Both the position numbers and the translations under genes were made by a program. A model generated the notes under the pieces. That model was given only the letters and a program-made list of their open reading frames with translations, had not been told where the DNA came from and did no database searches. Of a DNA stretch of 64,000 bases, positions 1 to 7,017 are shown in pieces. How positions within the stretch are numbered: position 1 is the stretch's first letter; each line of letters opens with the position of its first letter. The stretch is from VRUE01 sp963837695 (GTDB lineage Bacteria; Actinomycetota; Thermoleophilia; Solirubrobacterales; 70-9). The stretch is taken from the NCBI GenBank assembly GCA_963837695.1, contig CAWINZ010000005.1:186001-250000 (forward strand), in the 5' to 3' direction.

Positions 1-1
1 C

Positions 2-1009
2 ATGGCAACCCACTCCACCACCCCGCTCGCGGCCACAACTCCCGATGTGCAGTCAGGAACCCCCGACACCCAAGTGAGCCTCTCGCGGGTCGGCGTGACC
101 GGAGTCGAAAAGGTGATCCGGGTCGAGGCGGACGGCACCGAGAACCTCTATCACGCGGATTTCGAGTGCTTTGTCGACCTCAATCCGCGCCAGGCGGGCG
201 TCCACATGTCGCGCTTCGAGGAAATCGTCGGCGAGGCGATCGACGAGGTCGTCCTCGGCGAGGCGTTCCGCGCCGAGGTCCTCGCCGCCCACATCGCCCA
301 GCGGGTTCGCGAGCGCCAGGGCGGGCTGCGAGCCGAGGTCTCGGTCACGGCGCGCTACCCGGAGACGGTCACGACCCCGGTCAGCGGCATCAGCACCCAG
401 GAGATCTACGTACTGCTCGGCACCGCGGTCGACTCGCTGCGCGGCACGCGAACCCTGACCGGCGTCCAGGCCCAGGGGATGACCGCCTGCCCCTGCGCGC
501 AGGAGATGGTCGGCGGGCTCGCCCGCGAACGACTCGCCGAGCGCGGCTTCGATACCGAGCAGATCGAGGCGGCGATCGAGGCGGTGCCGATCGCCACCCA
601 CAACCAGCGCGGCATCGGCACCCTTCACATCGGCTGCCCGGAGGGCGGACCGGCGTGGATCGACGCACCCGAGCTGCTGCGAATCGTCGAGCAGTCGATG
701 AGCTCGGAGATTTACGAGTTGATGAAGCGTCCCGACGAGCTCGCGGTCGTCGCCAAGGCGCACTCGCAGCCGCGCTTCGTCGAGGACTGCGTGCGGGAGA
801 TGGTGCGCCGTGTCACCAGCGACTATCCGGACCTCCCGGGCGACGCGTTCGTGATGGCCCGCCAGGAGAATCTCGAGACGATCCACCGCCACAATGTCGT
901 CGCCGAGCGCTACGGCAGGCTCGACGACCTGCGCGCCGAGCTCGCCGGCGGCGAGCACCAGCGCCGCCACACGACAATGCGCGAGTGGCTAGAGGCTCCG
1001 GCGTCCTGA
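2..1009 (+). CDS. folE2: GTP cyclohydrolase, FolE2/MptA type
   Basis: This 335-residue protein belongs to the FolE2/MptA family (type IB GTP cyclohydrolase), which opens the GTP ring at the start of tetrahydrofolate or pterin synthesis in the cytoplasm. The sequence shows the family Cys pair in MTACPCAQ (Cys163, Cys165) and the later THNQRG and LHIGC segments near residues 199-212. The length is in the range of the family. It is unrelated to the common FolE (type IA) enzyme. The ATG is at base 2, so any upstream context is outside the window and a longer N-terminus cannot be excluded. A 49-bp palindromic element follows 3 bp after the stop, and pgsA converges from the other strand. MptA-like (archaeal, Fe-dependent) versus FolE2-like chemistry cannot be told from sequence alone. 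Confidence 0.9.
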   Translation: MATHSTTPLAATTPDVQSGTPDTQVSLSRVGVTGVEKVIRVEADGTENLYHADFECFVDLNPRQAGVHMSRFEEIVGEAIDEVVLGEAFRAEVLAAHIAQRVRERQGGLRAEVSVTARYPETVTTPVSGISTQEIYVLLGTAVDSLRGTRTLTGVQAQGMTACPCAQEMVGGLARERLAERGFDTEQIEAAIEAVPIATHNQRGIGTLHIGCPEGGPAWIDAPELLRIVEQSMSSEIYELMKRPDELAVVAKAHSQPRFVEDCVREMVRRVTSDYPDLPGDAFVMARQENLETIHRHNVVAERYGRLDDLRAELAGGEHQRRHTTMREWLEAPAS

Positions 1010-1012
1010 GCC

Positions 1013-1061
1013 GCCGACGGGCCTAAAACCGGCCTGTATCACCGGTTTTCGGCCCGTCGGC
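1013..1061. repeat. 49-bp palindromic element, copy A
   Basis: The arms GCCGACGGGCC and GGCCCGTCGGC flank AAAACCGG and CCGGTTTT, with a 9-nt centre. On the minus strand it encodes the last residues and TAG stop of PgsA (ADGPKTGDTGRF). It begins 3 bp after the folE2 stop. Confidence 0.9.
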
Positions 1062-1601
1062 CCCGGAATGGGCTTCGGCCAGGCGCTTGCGTATGCCCAA
1101 GAAGTAGTCGGCGCCGCTGACCAAGGTCACGGCGACGGCGACGTAGAGCAGCACGTTGACCCAGGTCGGGGCCGGATTGGCGGCGATCAGGGCGAATATG
1201 GCGGCGATCTGCAGGACCGTCTTCAGCTTGCCCATCCAACTTGCGGCGATCACTACGCCGCGCTCGGCGGCGATCGCGCGCAGCCCGGTGACGGCGATCT
1301 CACGGGCGATGATCACCATCGCGACCCACGCCTGCAGGCGGCCCAGCGAGACGAGTGAGACAAGCGCGGCGGTGATCAGGAGCTTGTCGGCGAGCGGGTC
1401 CATCAGTTTGCCGAAGGTGGTGACCGCGTCGCGCGAGCGGGCGAAATAGCCGTCGAGGCCGTCGGTGAGAGCCGCGAGGGCAAAGACGGCGGCGGCCAGC
1501 TCGTCCCCGTTCGGCGTCTCGCCGAGCAGGGCGACCACCACGACCGGCACGGCGAGGATGCGGAGCAGGGTCAGCGCGTTGGCAAGGTTGAGCGGGAACA
1601 T
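1023..1601 (-). CDS. pgsA: CDP-diacylglycerol--glycerol-3-phosphate 3-phosphatidyltransferase
   Basis: This 192-residue integral membrane enzyme commits CDP-diacylglycerol to phosphatidylglycerol (and cardiolipin) synthesis. It carries the CDP-alcohol phosphotransferase signature D-G-x2-A-R-x8-G-x3-D-x3-D as D50, G51, A54, R55, G64, D68 and D72, followed by hydrophobic segments. The N-terminal LANALTLLRI is typical of PgsA. The gene is bracketed by two copies of the 49-bp palindrome. The copy at its 3' end supplies the last 12 codons and stop, so the native C-terminus has probably been replaced or extended. Assignment to PgsA rather than another CDP-alcohol transferase rests on overall motif context. 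The start is the ATG at 1601, 4 bp from the upstream palindrome. Confidence 0.9.
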   Translation of the reverse strand: MFPLNLANALTLLRILAVPVVVVALLGETPNGDELAAAVFALAALTDGLDGYFARSRDAVTTFGKLMDPLADKLLITAALVSLVSLGRLQAWVAMVIIAREIAVTGLRAIAAERGVVIAASWMGKLKTVLQIAAIFALIAANPAPTWVNVLLYVAVAVTLVSGADYFLGIRKRLAEAHSGADGPKTGDTGRF

Positions 1602-1605
1602 CGGG

Positions 1606-1654
1606 GCCGACGGGCCTAAACCCGGCCTATATCACCGGATTTCGGCCCGTCGGC
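1606..1654. repeat. 49-bp palindromic element, copy B
   Basis: The outer arms are the same as copy A, with a TATAT-type centre. It sits between the pgsA start (1601) and the end of the MMPL gene and supplies the MMPL C-terminus ADGPKSGDIGRV and its TAG stop. The inner arms have one mismatch. Confidence 0.9.
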
Positions 1655-3844
1655 GGCGAGGGCTTGGGCGGGGTCGCGCTTGGCGAAGAAGTCCTCGCCC
1701 TCGATGCTGATGTGGGGGACGAACCGGTCGAGCCAGCGCGGCATCCACCAGGCCCAGCGGCCGAGCAAAACCATCACGGCGGGGACCAACAGGCAGCGGA
1801 CCAGGGTCGAGTCGATCGCGATAGCCACCGCGAGGCCGACCCCGAACTCCTTGACGATCGGGTTGCCGTTGAGAACGAAGCTGGTGAAGACACAGACCAT
1901 GATCGCCGCCGCCGAGGTGATCACCCGCCCGGTGTTGGCCAGCCCTTCGATCACCGCCTCCTTCTCGTCTTCGTTCTGGCGGTAGTGCTCGCGCATCTGG
2001 GTCAGCAGGAAGACCTCGTAGTCCATCGAGAGCCCGAAGAGGATCGCGAACATCAGCAGCGGCACGAAGCTGACGATCGGGATCGAGTGGTCGAGCCCGA
2101 TCAGCGAGGCGCCCCAGCCGAGCTGGAAGACCGCGGTCACCACGCCGTAGGCAGCGGCGACCGAGAGCAGGTTCATCGCCGCCGCCTTGACCGGGACCAG
2201 CAGCGAGCGGAAGGCGAGCAGCAAGACGATGAAGCTGAGCCCGACGACGATCGCGATCATCAGCGGCAGCTTGTCGCCGATCTGGGTGGCGAGATCGATG
2301 TAGCCGGCGGTCTGGCCGCCGACGTAGGCGACGGTGCCGGTGCCGTGCAGCGCTTCGGGGATCGTCGTGTCGCGCAGCCCTTCGACCAGGCTGACGGTCT
2401 GATCGGCCCACGGCGCCGATTTGGAGATCACCGTGAAGACCGCCACCGTCCCCGTTTCGTCGAAGCTCGGCTCGGCTACCGCGGCGACGTCGGCCGCGGC
2501 GCCGACCTGTTTCTCCAGAACGGGCAGGACCCTCTGGCCTTCTCCCGGCGTCTTGAATTCCGCCGTGACGAGCAGCGGCCCGCTGAGGCCGGGGCCGAAG
2601 CCCTTGGTCAGCTGGTCGTAGTTCTGGCGGGCGGTGGTCGACTTGGGCAGAGCGCTGAGGTCGTTCTGGCCGAGCTCGAGCTGGAAGATCGGCAGCGCCA
2701 GGGCAATCAGGACGGCCAGCGCCGCGAGGGCCGAACGCCAGGGCCGCCGGGCGACGCCGCGCGCCCATTTGCGCCACCCGTGCGGCTCGCTGCCGTCCGG
2801 GTCGGAGCTCGTCCCGGGCACGCGCATCGAGTTGATGCGCGGGCCGAGCGCGCCCAACATCGCCGGCAGCAGGGTCGCCGCGGCACAGACGGCGACGACG
2901 ACCGCGATCCCCGCGGTGAAGCCGAGGGTGCTGACCAGGGGGATGCCGGCGAACGAGAGGGAGCAGAGCGCAATCACGACCGTGAAGCCGGCGAAGACGA
3001 CTGCGCCGCCGGCGGTTGCGGTGGCGCGGGCGATCGACTCGCGCAGATCCATCCCTTCGGCGAGCTGCAGTTTGTGGCGGGTGACGATGAACAGCGCGTA
3101 GTCGATCCCGACCCCGAGGCCGATCATCGTCGCCAGGGTCGCGGCGACGCTCGGCACTTCGATCGCGTTCTCGAGCAGGCGGATGACCGAGAGTGAGATC
3201 GCCAGGCCGACGATCGCCGAGCCGATCGGCATCACCATCGCCGTCGCCGTGCCGAAGGCGAAGAGCAGGATGACGATCGCGGCGGCGATCCCGATCGCGT
3301 CGCTGATCCCGGTGTCGGGCTTGGAGAGCTGCTGGCCGACGTAGGCGCCGACGGAGGTATCGAGACCCGCCTGCACGGCGGGGTCGGCTGCGTTCAGCAC
3401 CGCCTTGGCCTGCTCTTCGGTCAGTTCGCCGGGGCCGACGCCGAGGATCACAGGCGTGTAGGCGACCGTCTTGTCGTTGCTCAGCAGGCCGGCTTCGACA
3501 CCCTCCTTGCTCAACGGGCTGATCGCGGAGTTGACCTCATGCATCGCGTTCAGGCGCTTGACCGATTCTTCGATCGCCTTCGCGTACTTCGGTTCGGTCA
3601 GCGGACCGGCCTTCGATTCGAAGGCCAGCGGGTTGCTGCCGTAGGCCTGTTCGGGCAGGTTGTCTTCGAGCAGTTCGGTCGCGCTGGTCGAGCCGGTGCC
3701 GGGCAGGGTCAGGTTGTCGTTGGTCTTGTCGCCGGAGGCCTGGCCGGCGATCACGAGCACGACCGCGACGATCACCCAGACGGCGATCGTCGGCCAGTGA
3801 TGGCGCGAGCAGAAGCGGCCGATCGCGTAAAGAGGCGCGGTCAC
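1616..3844 (-). CDS. MMPL/RND-family membrane transporter
   Basis: This is a 742-residue inner-membrane exporter of the MMPL (mycobacterial membrane protein large) superfamily of proton-driven RND pumps. Hydrophobicity gives one N-terminal segment, a large extracytoplasmic loop, a block of five to six segments containing GVGIDYALFIVTRH, then the same layout again with GLSMDYEVFLLTQM. These GxxxDY segments are the hallmark of the family. The duplicated architecture and length fit. The GTG at 3844 is chosen because the frame upstream is covered by the preceding lipoprotein gene. GGGGGA lies about 6 nt before it. The gap to that gene is 7 bp, so they are probably co-transcribed. The last 12 residues are encoded by a palindromic element. 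Substrate is unknown; lipids or drugs are both possible. Confidence 0.9.
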   Translation of the reverse strand: MTAPLYAIGRFCSRHHWPTIAVWVIVAVVLVIAGQASGDKTNDNLTLPGTGSTSATELLEDNLPEQAYGSNPLAFESKAGPLTEPKYAKAIEESVKRLNAMHEVNSAISPLSKEGVEAGLLSNDKTVAYTPVILGVGPGELTEEQAKAVLNAADPAVQAGLDTSVGAYVGQQLSKPDTGISDAIGIAAAIVILLFAFGTATAMVMPIGSAIVGLAISLSVIRLLENAIEVPSVAATLATMIGLGVGIDYALFIVTRHKLQLAEGMDLRESIARATATAGGAVVFAGFTVVIALCSLSFAGIPLVSTLGFTAGIAVVVAVCAAATLLPAMLGALGPRINSMRVPGTSSDPDGSEPHGWRKWARGVARRPWRSALAALAVLIALALPIFQLELGQNDLSALPKSTTARQNYDQLTKGFGPGLSGPLLVTAEFKTPGEGQRVLPVLEKQVGAAADVAAVAEPSFDETGTVAVFTVISKSAPWADQTVSLVEGLRDTTIPEALHGTGTVAYVGGQTAGYIDLATQIGDKLPLMIAIVVGLSFIVLLLAFRSLLVPVKAAAMNLLSVAAAYGVVTAVFQLGWGASLIGLDHSIPIVSFVPLLMFAILFGLSMDYEVFLLTQMREHYRQNEDEKEAVIEGLANTGRVITSAAAIMVCVFTSFVLNGNPIVKEFGVGLAVAIAIDSTLVRCLLVPAVMVLLGRWAWWMPRWLDRFVPHISIEGEDFFAKRDPAQALAADGPKSGDIGRV

Positions 3845-3851
3845 GCGGGGA

Positions 3852-4391
3852 TCATCCCCCACCGTCCGGCAGCACTGCAACGTGCCCACCGTGCCCGGCG
3901 GCAAGCCAGGCGTCGAGCGTGCGTGGCGCGGCCGTGTAGAGATCGGCAGCCCGGTCCACGTAGAAATCGCGGGCGGCACTTTCGAGCTCGTAGGCGAGGG
4001 CGAGGAGGGCGGCCTGGTCCTTGACCTGGGTGAAGTCGAGTTCTTCCGCCGCAGCTTCGGCGTCACCGCCCAGGCCGCGGATCGCCTTGGTCAGCGCGTC
4101 GACGTATTCCTGCTCCTCAGCGCGCAGCTGCCGTCCAAGCACACGCTCGCGGCCGCGCAGCAGGCCGTTGCCGCGGGTGTAGGCGTCGAGCGCCGTCAAC
4201 TCACGCGAGAGGCCTTCGTTCAGGATGGTGGCGTCGCTGCCCTTTTCGGGATTGGTCTCGGCGCCGTGGCCGCTATCGCCGCAACCATTGGCGACCAGCG
4301 CCAGCGCCGCCAGGACAAAAGCCAAAAGGCAGGCGACGCGACCGAAGCCGCGCCGCCTGCCATAGCCGCCTGCTGAGGAATCGGTGCCCAC
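3852..4391 (-). CDS. Ferritin-like-domain lipoprotein
   Basis: This 179-residue putative lipoprotein has an Arg-rich N-terminus, a hydrophobic core and a lipobox-like VANGC (Cys37). The mature part is helical. It has LNEGLSRELTALDAYTR and later DFTQVKDQAALLALAYELE, resembling the paired helices of actinobacterial ferritin-like (DUF4439-type) proteins. No clear set of Glu/His diiron ligands can be confirmed by eye. It sits directly before the MMPL gene in the same orientation (7-bp gap), suggesting joint function at the membrane. The start is GTG at 4391. The C-terminal Gly-rich end is short for the family and may be trimmed. Function beyond domain recognition is unknown. Confidence 0.7.
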   Translation of the reverse strand: MGTDSSAGGYGRRRGFGRVACLLAFVLAALALVANGCGDSGHGAETNPEKGSDATILNEGLSRELTALDAYTRGNGLLRGRERVLGRQLRAEEQEYVDALTKAIRGLGGDAEAAAEELDFTQVKDQAALLALAYELESAARDFYVDRAADLYTAAPRTLDAWLAAGHGGHVAVLPDGGG

Positions 4392-4443
4392 GGGCCGGCA
4401 AGCCTATGGGCTGTCGATTGCCCGCTGCGCGGGGCGAGCCCTC

Positions 4444-5148
4444 TTACTTGCGGGCTTTGGCCTTCGACTTGCTTTTGGCTTTCGTCTTGCCCGAGGCCTT
4501 GGCTTTCCGCTTCGGCAGCTTCTTCGCCGCCGTATCGGGAACCTCGTAGGCGAGCATCGCGATCGAGGAGGAGATCCCCGGCTCTTTCGATTTGGCCAGG
4601 CGTTTAGCCGCTTCCGCGTTGAGCTTCATCGCCTGTTTGAGCGTATCTCTGAGCAGCTTCTGCAGAGACGTCCACGCCGCCTCGTCGAGCATCAGGGGCG
4701 TCCAACTCAAATGCCGGTCCTCGCGGTCGTCGAACGTCTCGCCCTCCATCGAGGCGACAACATCGTCGACGACAGCCTGGAACAGGTCTGCACTCATCCC
4801 CACCCGGACCGAATCGGGGAGCTCATGCCAGTCCCGGTCGGTCAGGAAAGCACGCGACGTAGCACGGTAGTAGTGCTCGACCGCGCCGCGCCGGGGCTCG
4901 GTTTTGACCAGGGTGATGACTTTGTAGTCCTTGAGGACTTTGACGTGGTAGCTGACCTGGCTCAGGCCTTCGCCCAGCTCCTTCGCCAATTCGTTCGGGC
5001 TGGCCATCCGTTCGTTGAGGATCGCCAAGATCTCCGCGCGAAGTTCGTGCGCGAGCGATTTGACCAAATCCTGATTCACGCCTCTTTTGTTTTTAGCTCT
5101 TCCTTTACCTCTTTTGCTGCCTTTGGTGTTTTTCGTCTTTGCAGGCAT
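4444..5148 (-). CDS. ArsR-like winged-helix regulator with lysine-rich tails
   Basis: This is a 234-residue transcriptional regulator. Residues 26-97 form a winged helix-turn-helix: LAHELRAEILAILNERM, then PNELAKELG and a recognition helix in LSQVSYHVKVLKDYKVI. An about 100-residue C-terminal domain of unknown ligand follows. Both ends are strongly basic: 24 Lys/Arg-rich residues before the HTH, and a Lys/Ala/Ser tail at the end recalling nucleoid-associated proteins. The ATG at 5148 is chosen over an earlier in-frame start because GGAGGAG lies 7 nt upstream. A paralogue with the same fold and the shared RHLS and EPGI segments lies at 6200-6826. Target genes are unknown; the adjacent uracil-DNA glycosylase is a candidate. 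Confidence 0.8.
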   Translation of the reverse strand: MPAKTKNTKGSKRGKGRAKNKRGVNQDLVKSLAHELRAEILAILNERMASPNELAKELGEGLSQVSYHVKVLKDYKVITLVKTEPRRGAVEHYYRATSRAFLTDRDWHELPDSVRVGMSADLFQAVVDDVVASMEGETFDDREDRHLSWTPLMLDEAAWTSLQKLLRDTLKQAMKLNAEAAKRLAKSKEPGISSSIAMLAYEVPDTAAKKLPKRKAKASGKTKAKSKSKAKARK

Positions 5149-5349
5149 AGGGACTCCTCCGAATCGTTGCTGGGGGCTTAACCACTCCATCGTATTGATC
5201 ACAAAGGCGGTTTTCCAGCCCAAATGAAGACTATTCGCTTCCTCTTCGCGAAATAGTGGAACTTTCTCCAGTAATCAGCCGGTCCGCCGAATGCGCTCAC
5301 AGCGTAGGGAGAGTCCACAGGAAGTCCGTCCAAGGAGGGGGTGAAGTAG

Positions 5350-5409
5350 ATGAAGATCTCCGCATCAGAAGCACGCATACCGATGCTCTCGCTTCACAAG
5401 TTCGGCTAA
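5350..5409 (+). CDS. Possible 19-residue leader ORF upstream of the UDG gene
   Basis: In the 337-bp gap between the two genes, a strong Shine-Dalgarno run (AAGGAGGGGG) precedes ATG and 19 codons (MKISASEARIPMLSLHKFG). The spacing to the ATG is about 8-12 nt. The purine-rich site is unusually good for a gap, but the reading frame has no recognisable homologue, and the product could be spurious. It ends 76 bp before the UDG start. A leader-peptide or RNA-structure role is possible. The rest of the gap is lower in GC and holds an imperfect ACTATT...AATAGT inverted repeat near 5228-5258, probably promoter sequence. Confidence 0.25.
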   Translation: MKISASEARIPMLSLHKFG

Positions 5410-5434
5410 GTGCTCAGGCAGAGCAACTAGCTTT

Positions 5435-5468
5435 GCGGGGCTTGCCCAGGGTCACGGGTGGGCCCCGC
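5435..5468 (+). promoter_or_regulatory. Hairpin between leader ORF and UDG gene
   Basis: The arms GCGGGGC (5435-5441) and GCCCCGC (5462-5468) can pair. An alternative GCCCA/TGGGC pairing overlaps them. Two mutually exclusive stems downstream of a short ORF resemble an attenuator, but no U-tract follows. Confidence 0.3.
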
Positions 5469-5485
5469 GTGATTCAGTTCAGTCG

Positions 5486-6193
5486 ATGGCCAAGCCGAAG
5501 AATCCGCTGCCTCGGGTGGACTCGATCGAGCGGCTCGCGACGGAGATCCACGACTGCCGCCGTTGCCCACGCCTGGTCGAGTGGCGTGAGGCAAGTGCAG
5601 CCGCCCCGCCGCGGCGCTTTCAGGGCGAGGAGTACTGGGCGCGGCCCGTTGCCGGCTTCGGCGACCCTGGCGCCAGGCTTGCTCTCGTCGGCCTCGCCCC
5701 CGCCGCGCACGGCGCCAACCGCACCGGCCGGATGTTCACCGGTGACCGCTCCGGCGACTGGCTCTACGCCGCGCTGTGTCGCGCCGGCTACGCGAACCAG
5801 CCCACGTCGACCGGTCGCGAGGACGGCCTGCGATTGCTGGATGCCTACGTCACCGCGGTCGTTCGCTGCGCGCCCCCCGCCAACCGGCCGGCGCCGGCCG
5901 AGCGCGACAGCTGCCTTCCCTATCTGGCGCGGGAGCTCGAGCTACTCGGCAATTGCCGGACGATCGTCTCGCTGGGCGGCTTTGCCTGGGACGGAGTGCT
6001 GCGGGCTCTGAGAGATCTTGGCCATCCGGCGCCCCGGCCCAAGCCCCGATTTGGGCACGGGGCCGAAGCCGACGTGGGCGGCTGGAAGCTCGTCGGCTGT
6101 TACCACCCCAGCCAGCAGAACACCTTCACCGGCCGCCTCACCGAGTCGATGCTGGACGAGATCCTCGTCCGGGCCCGCGAGTTGAGCGGCTGA
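5486..6193 (+). CDS. Uracil-DNA glycosylase, family 5 (UDGb-like)
   Basis: This 235-residue base-excision repair enzyme removes uracil and possibly other deaminated bases. Motif 1 is GLAPAAHGANRTGR at residues 69-82, which lacks the polar catalytic residue of family 4 and is diagnostic of family 5. Motif 2 is HPSQQNTFTGRLT at 207-219. Four cysteines (C24, C27, C128, C143; spacing CxxC and Cx14C) match the [4Fe-4S] ligands of the family 4/5 enzymes. The ATG at 5486 has no obvious Shine-Dalgarno. The gene is convergent with the regulator at 6200 with only 6 bp between stops, and is flanked by two paralogous winged-helix regulators. Confidence 0.88.
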   Translation: MAKPKNPLPRVDSIERLATEIHDCRRCPRLVEWREASAAAPPRRFQGEEYWARPVAGFGDPGARLALVGLAPAAHGANRTGRMFTGDRSGDWLYAALCRAGYANQPTSTGREDGLRLLDAYVTAVVRCAPPANRPAPAERDSCLPYLARELELLGNCRTIVSLGGFAWDGVLRALRDLGHPAPRPKPRFGHGAEADVGGWKLVGCYHPSQQNTFTGRLTESMLDEILVRARELSG

Positions 6194-6199
6194 GGGCCG

Positions 6200-6826
6200 C
6201 TACAGCGCGTCGGTTCCGCTGGCCCCACGTCGGGAGATGCTGGCGATCGTCTCGAAGGAAGCCAGCACGACCGACACCGGGATTCCCGGCTCCGAAGATG
6301 TCTCGCGGCGCTTCGTGGAACGCTCCTGGATCGCTTGGATCCGGTCGAGGGCAGCCTTTACGGCCCGCATCAGTTCCTTCCAACCCCGCTCATCAACCGA
6401 TAGCCAGGTCCGGCTCAGATGCCTACTGCGCGCATCGAAGGAACCGACGTCAAGCGCGGCGAGGAGTTCCTCGATGATCTGCCGGAGCATGTCGCCGCTG
6501 AAGGTGGACCGGATCGGCGCCGGGATCTTCATCCAGTCGAAGTCGTCGAAATGGAAGGCCGGCACGCAGGGCTCGTAGAAATGCTCATCGAAGCCACGGC
6601 GCGGCACCGTCCGCACCAACCGGATCAGATTTCGCCGCTTGAGTTCCCGGAAGTGGTAGCTGACTTCGGAAACTTCGAGATCGAGTTCGTCGGCGATCTC
6701 GGTCGGGCTGGCGATGCCCCTTTCGCAGACTGTCACCCACACATGACCGCGCAGAGGATGCGTAAAGGCTTTGGCCACTGTCGGATCGATGACCTGTTTG
6801 AGTTTTTTCCCATGCAAGCTGGCCAT
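6200..6826 (-). CDS. ArsR-like winged-helix regulator, paralogue
   Basis: This 208-residue DNA-binding protein has the N-terminal winged helix in AFTHPLRGHVWVTVCERG, SPTEIADELDLEVSEVSYHF and RELKRRNLIRLV. A C-terminal domain follows that is clearly related to that of the regulator at 4444-5148 (RHLSRTWLSVDERGW, SSEPGIPVSVVLASFE). It lacks the lysine-rich tails of its paralogue. The start ATG at 6826 has GGGAGGG about 6 nt upstream. Its divergent neighbour across 191 bp is the ThiF-type gene. The ligand and regulon are unknown. The pair probably arose by an old duplication. Confidence 0.8.
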   Translation of the reverse strand: MASLHGKKLKQVIDPTVAKAFTHPLRGHVWVTVCERGIASPTEIADELDLEVSEVSYHFRELKRRNLIRLVRTVPRRGFDEHFYEPCVPAFHFDDFDWMKIPAPIRSTFSGDMLRQIIEELLAALDVGSFDARSRHLSRTWLSVDERGWKELMRAVKAALDRIQAIQERSTKRRETSSEPGIPVSVVLASFETIASISRRGASGTDAL

Positions 6827-7017
6827 AACAGCCCTCCCGTCCCTGTTGCCGTGCGGTTTCCAGTGGTGCTGTCACCCTAGTACCGATGGCGGACTTCAAC
6901 CGATCCTTAACCTCGCGCGCAAGTGTCACCGGCGGGCGGGCTGACACCACTGTTTTGCTGAAACTCATTAAAGCAATCATGCGGTCCCAAGCGGGACTTC
7001 GACCGGAAGGTGGACCG

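Noticed and set aside
1664..3196. A 510-codon open frame on the plus strand opposite the MMPL gene
   Set aside because: It is the complement of a clearly coding transporter. The product is Arg/Asp/Gln-rich with no domain, the usual artefact of GC-rich third positions.
6886..7017. N-terminal extension of the ThiF-type protein
   Set aside because: The frame is open from 6886, but the added residues do not look like the RRE fold, and the ATG at 7018 has the better ribosome site.
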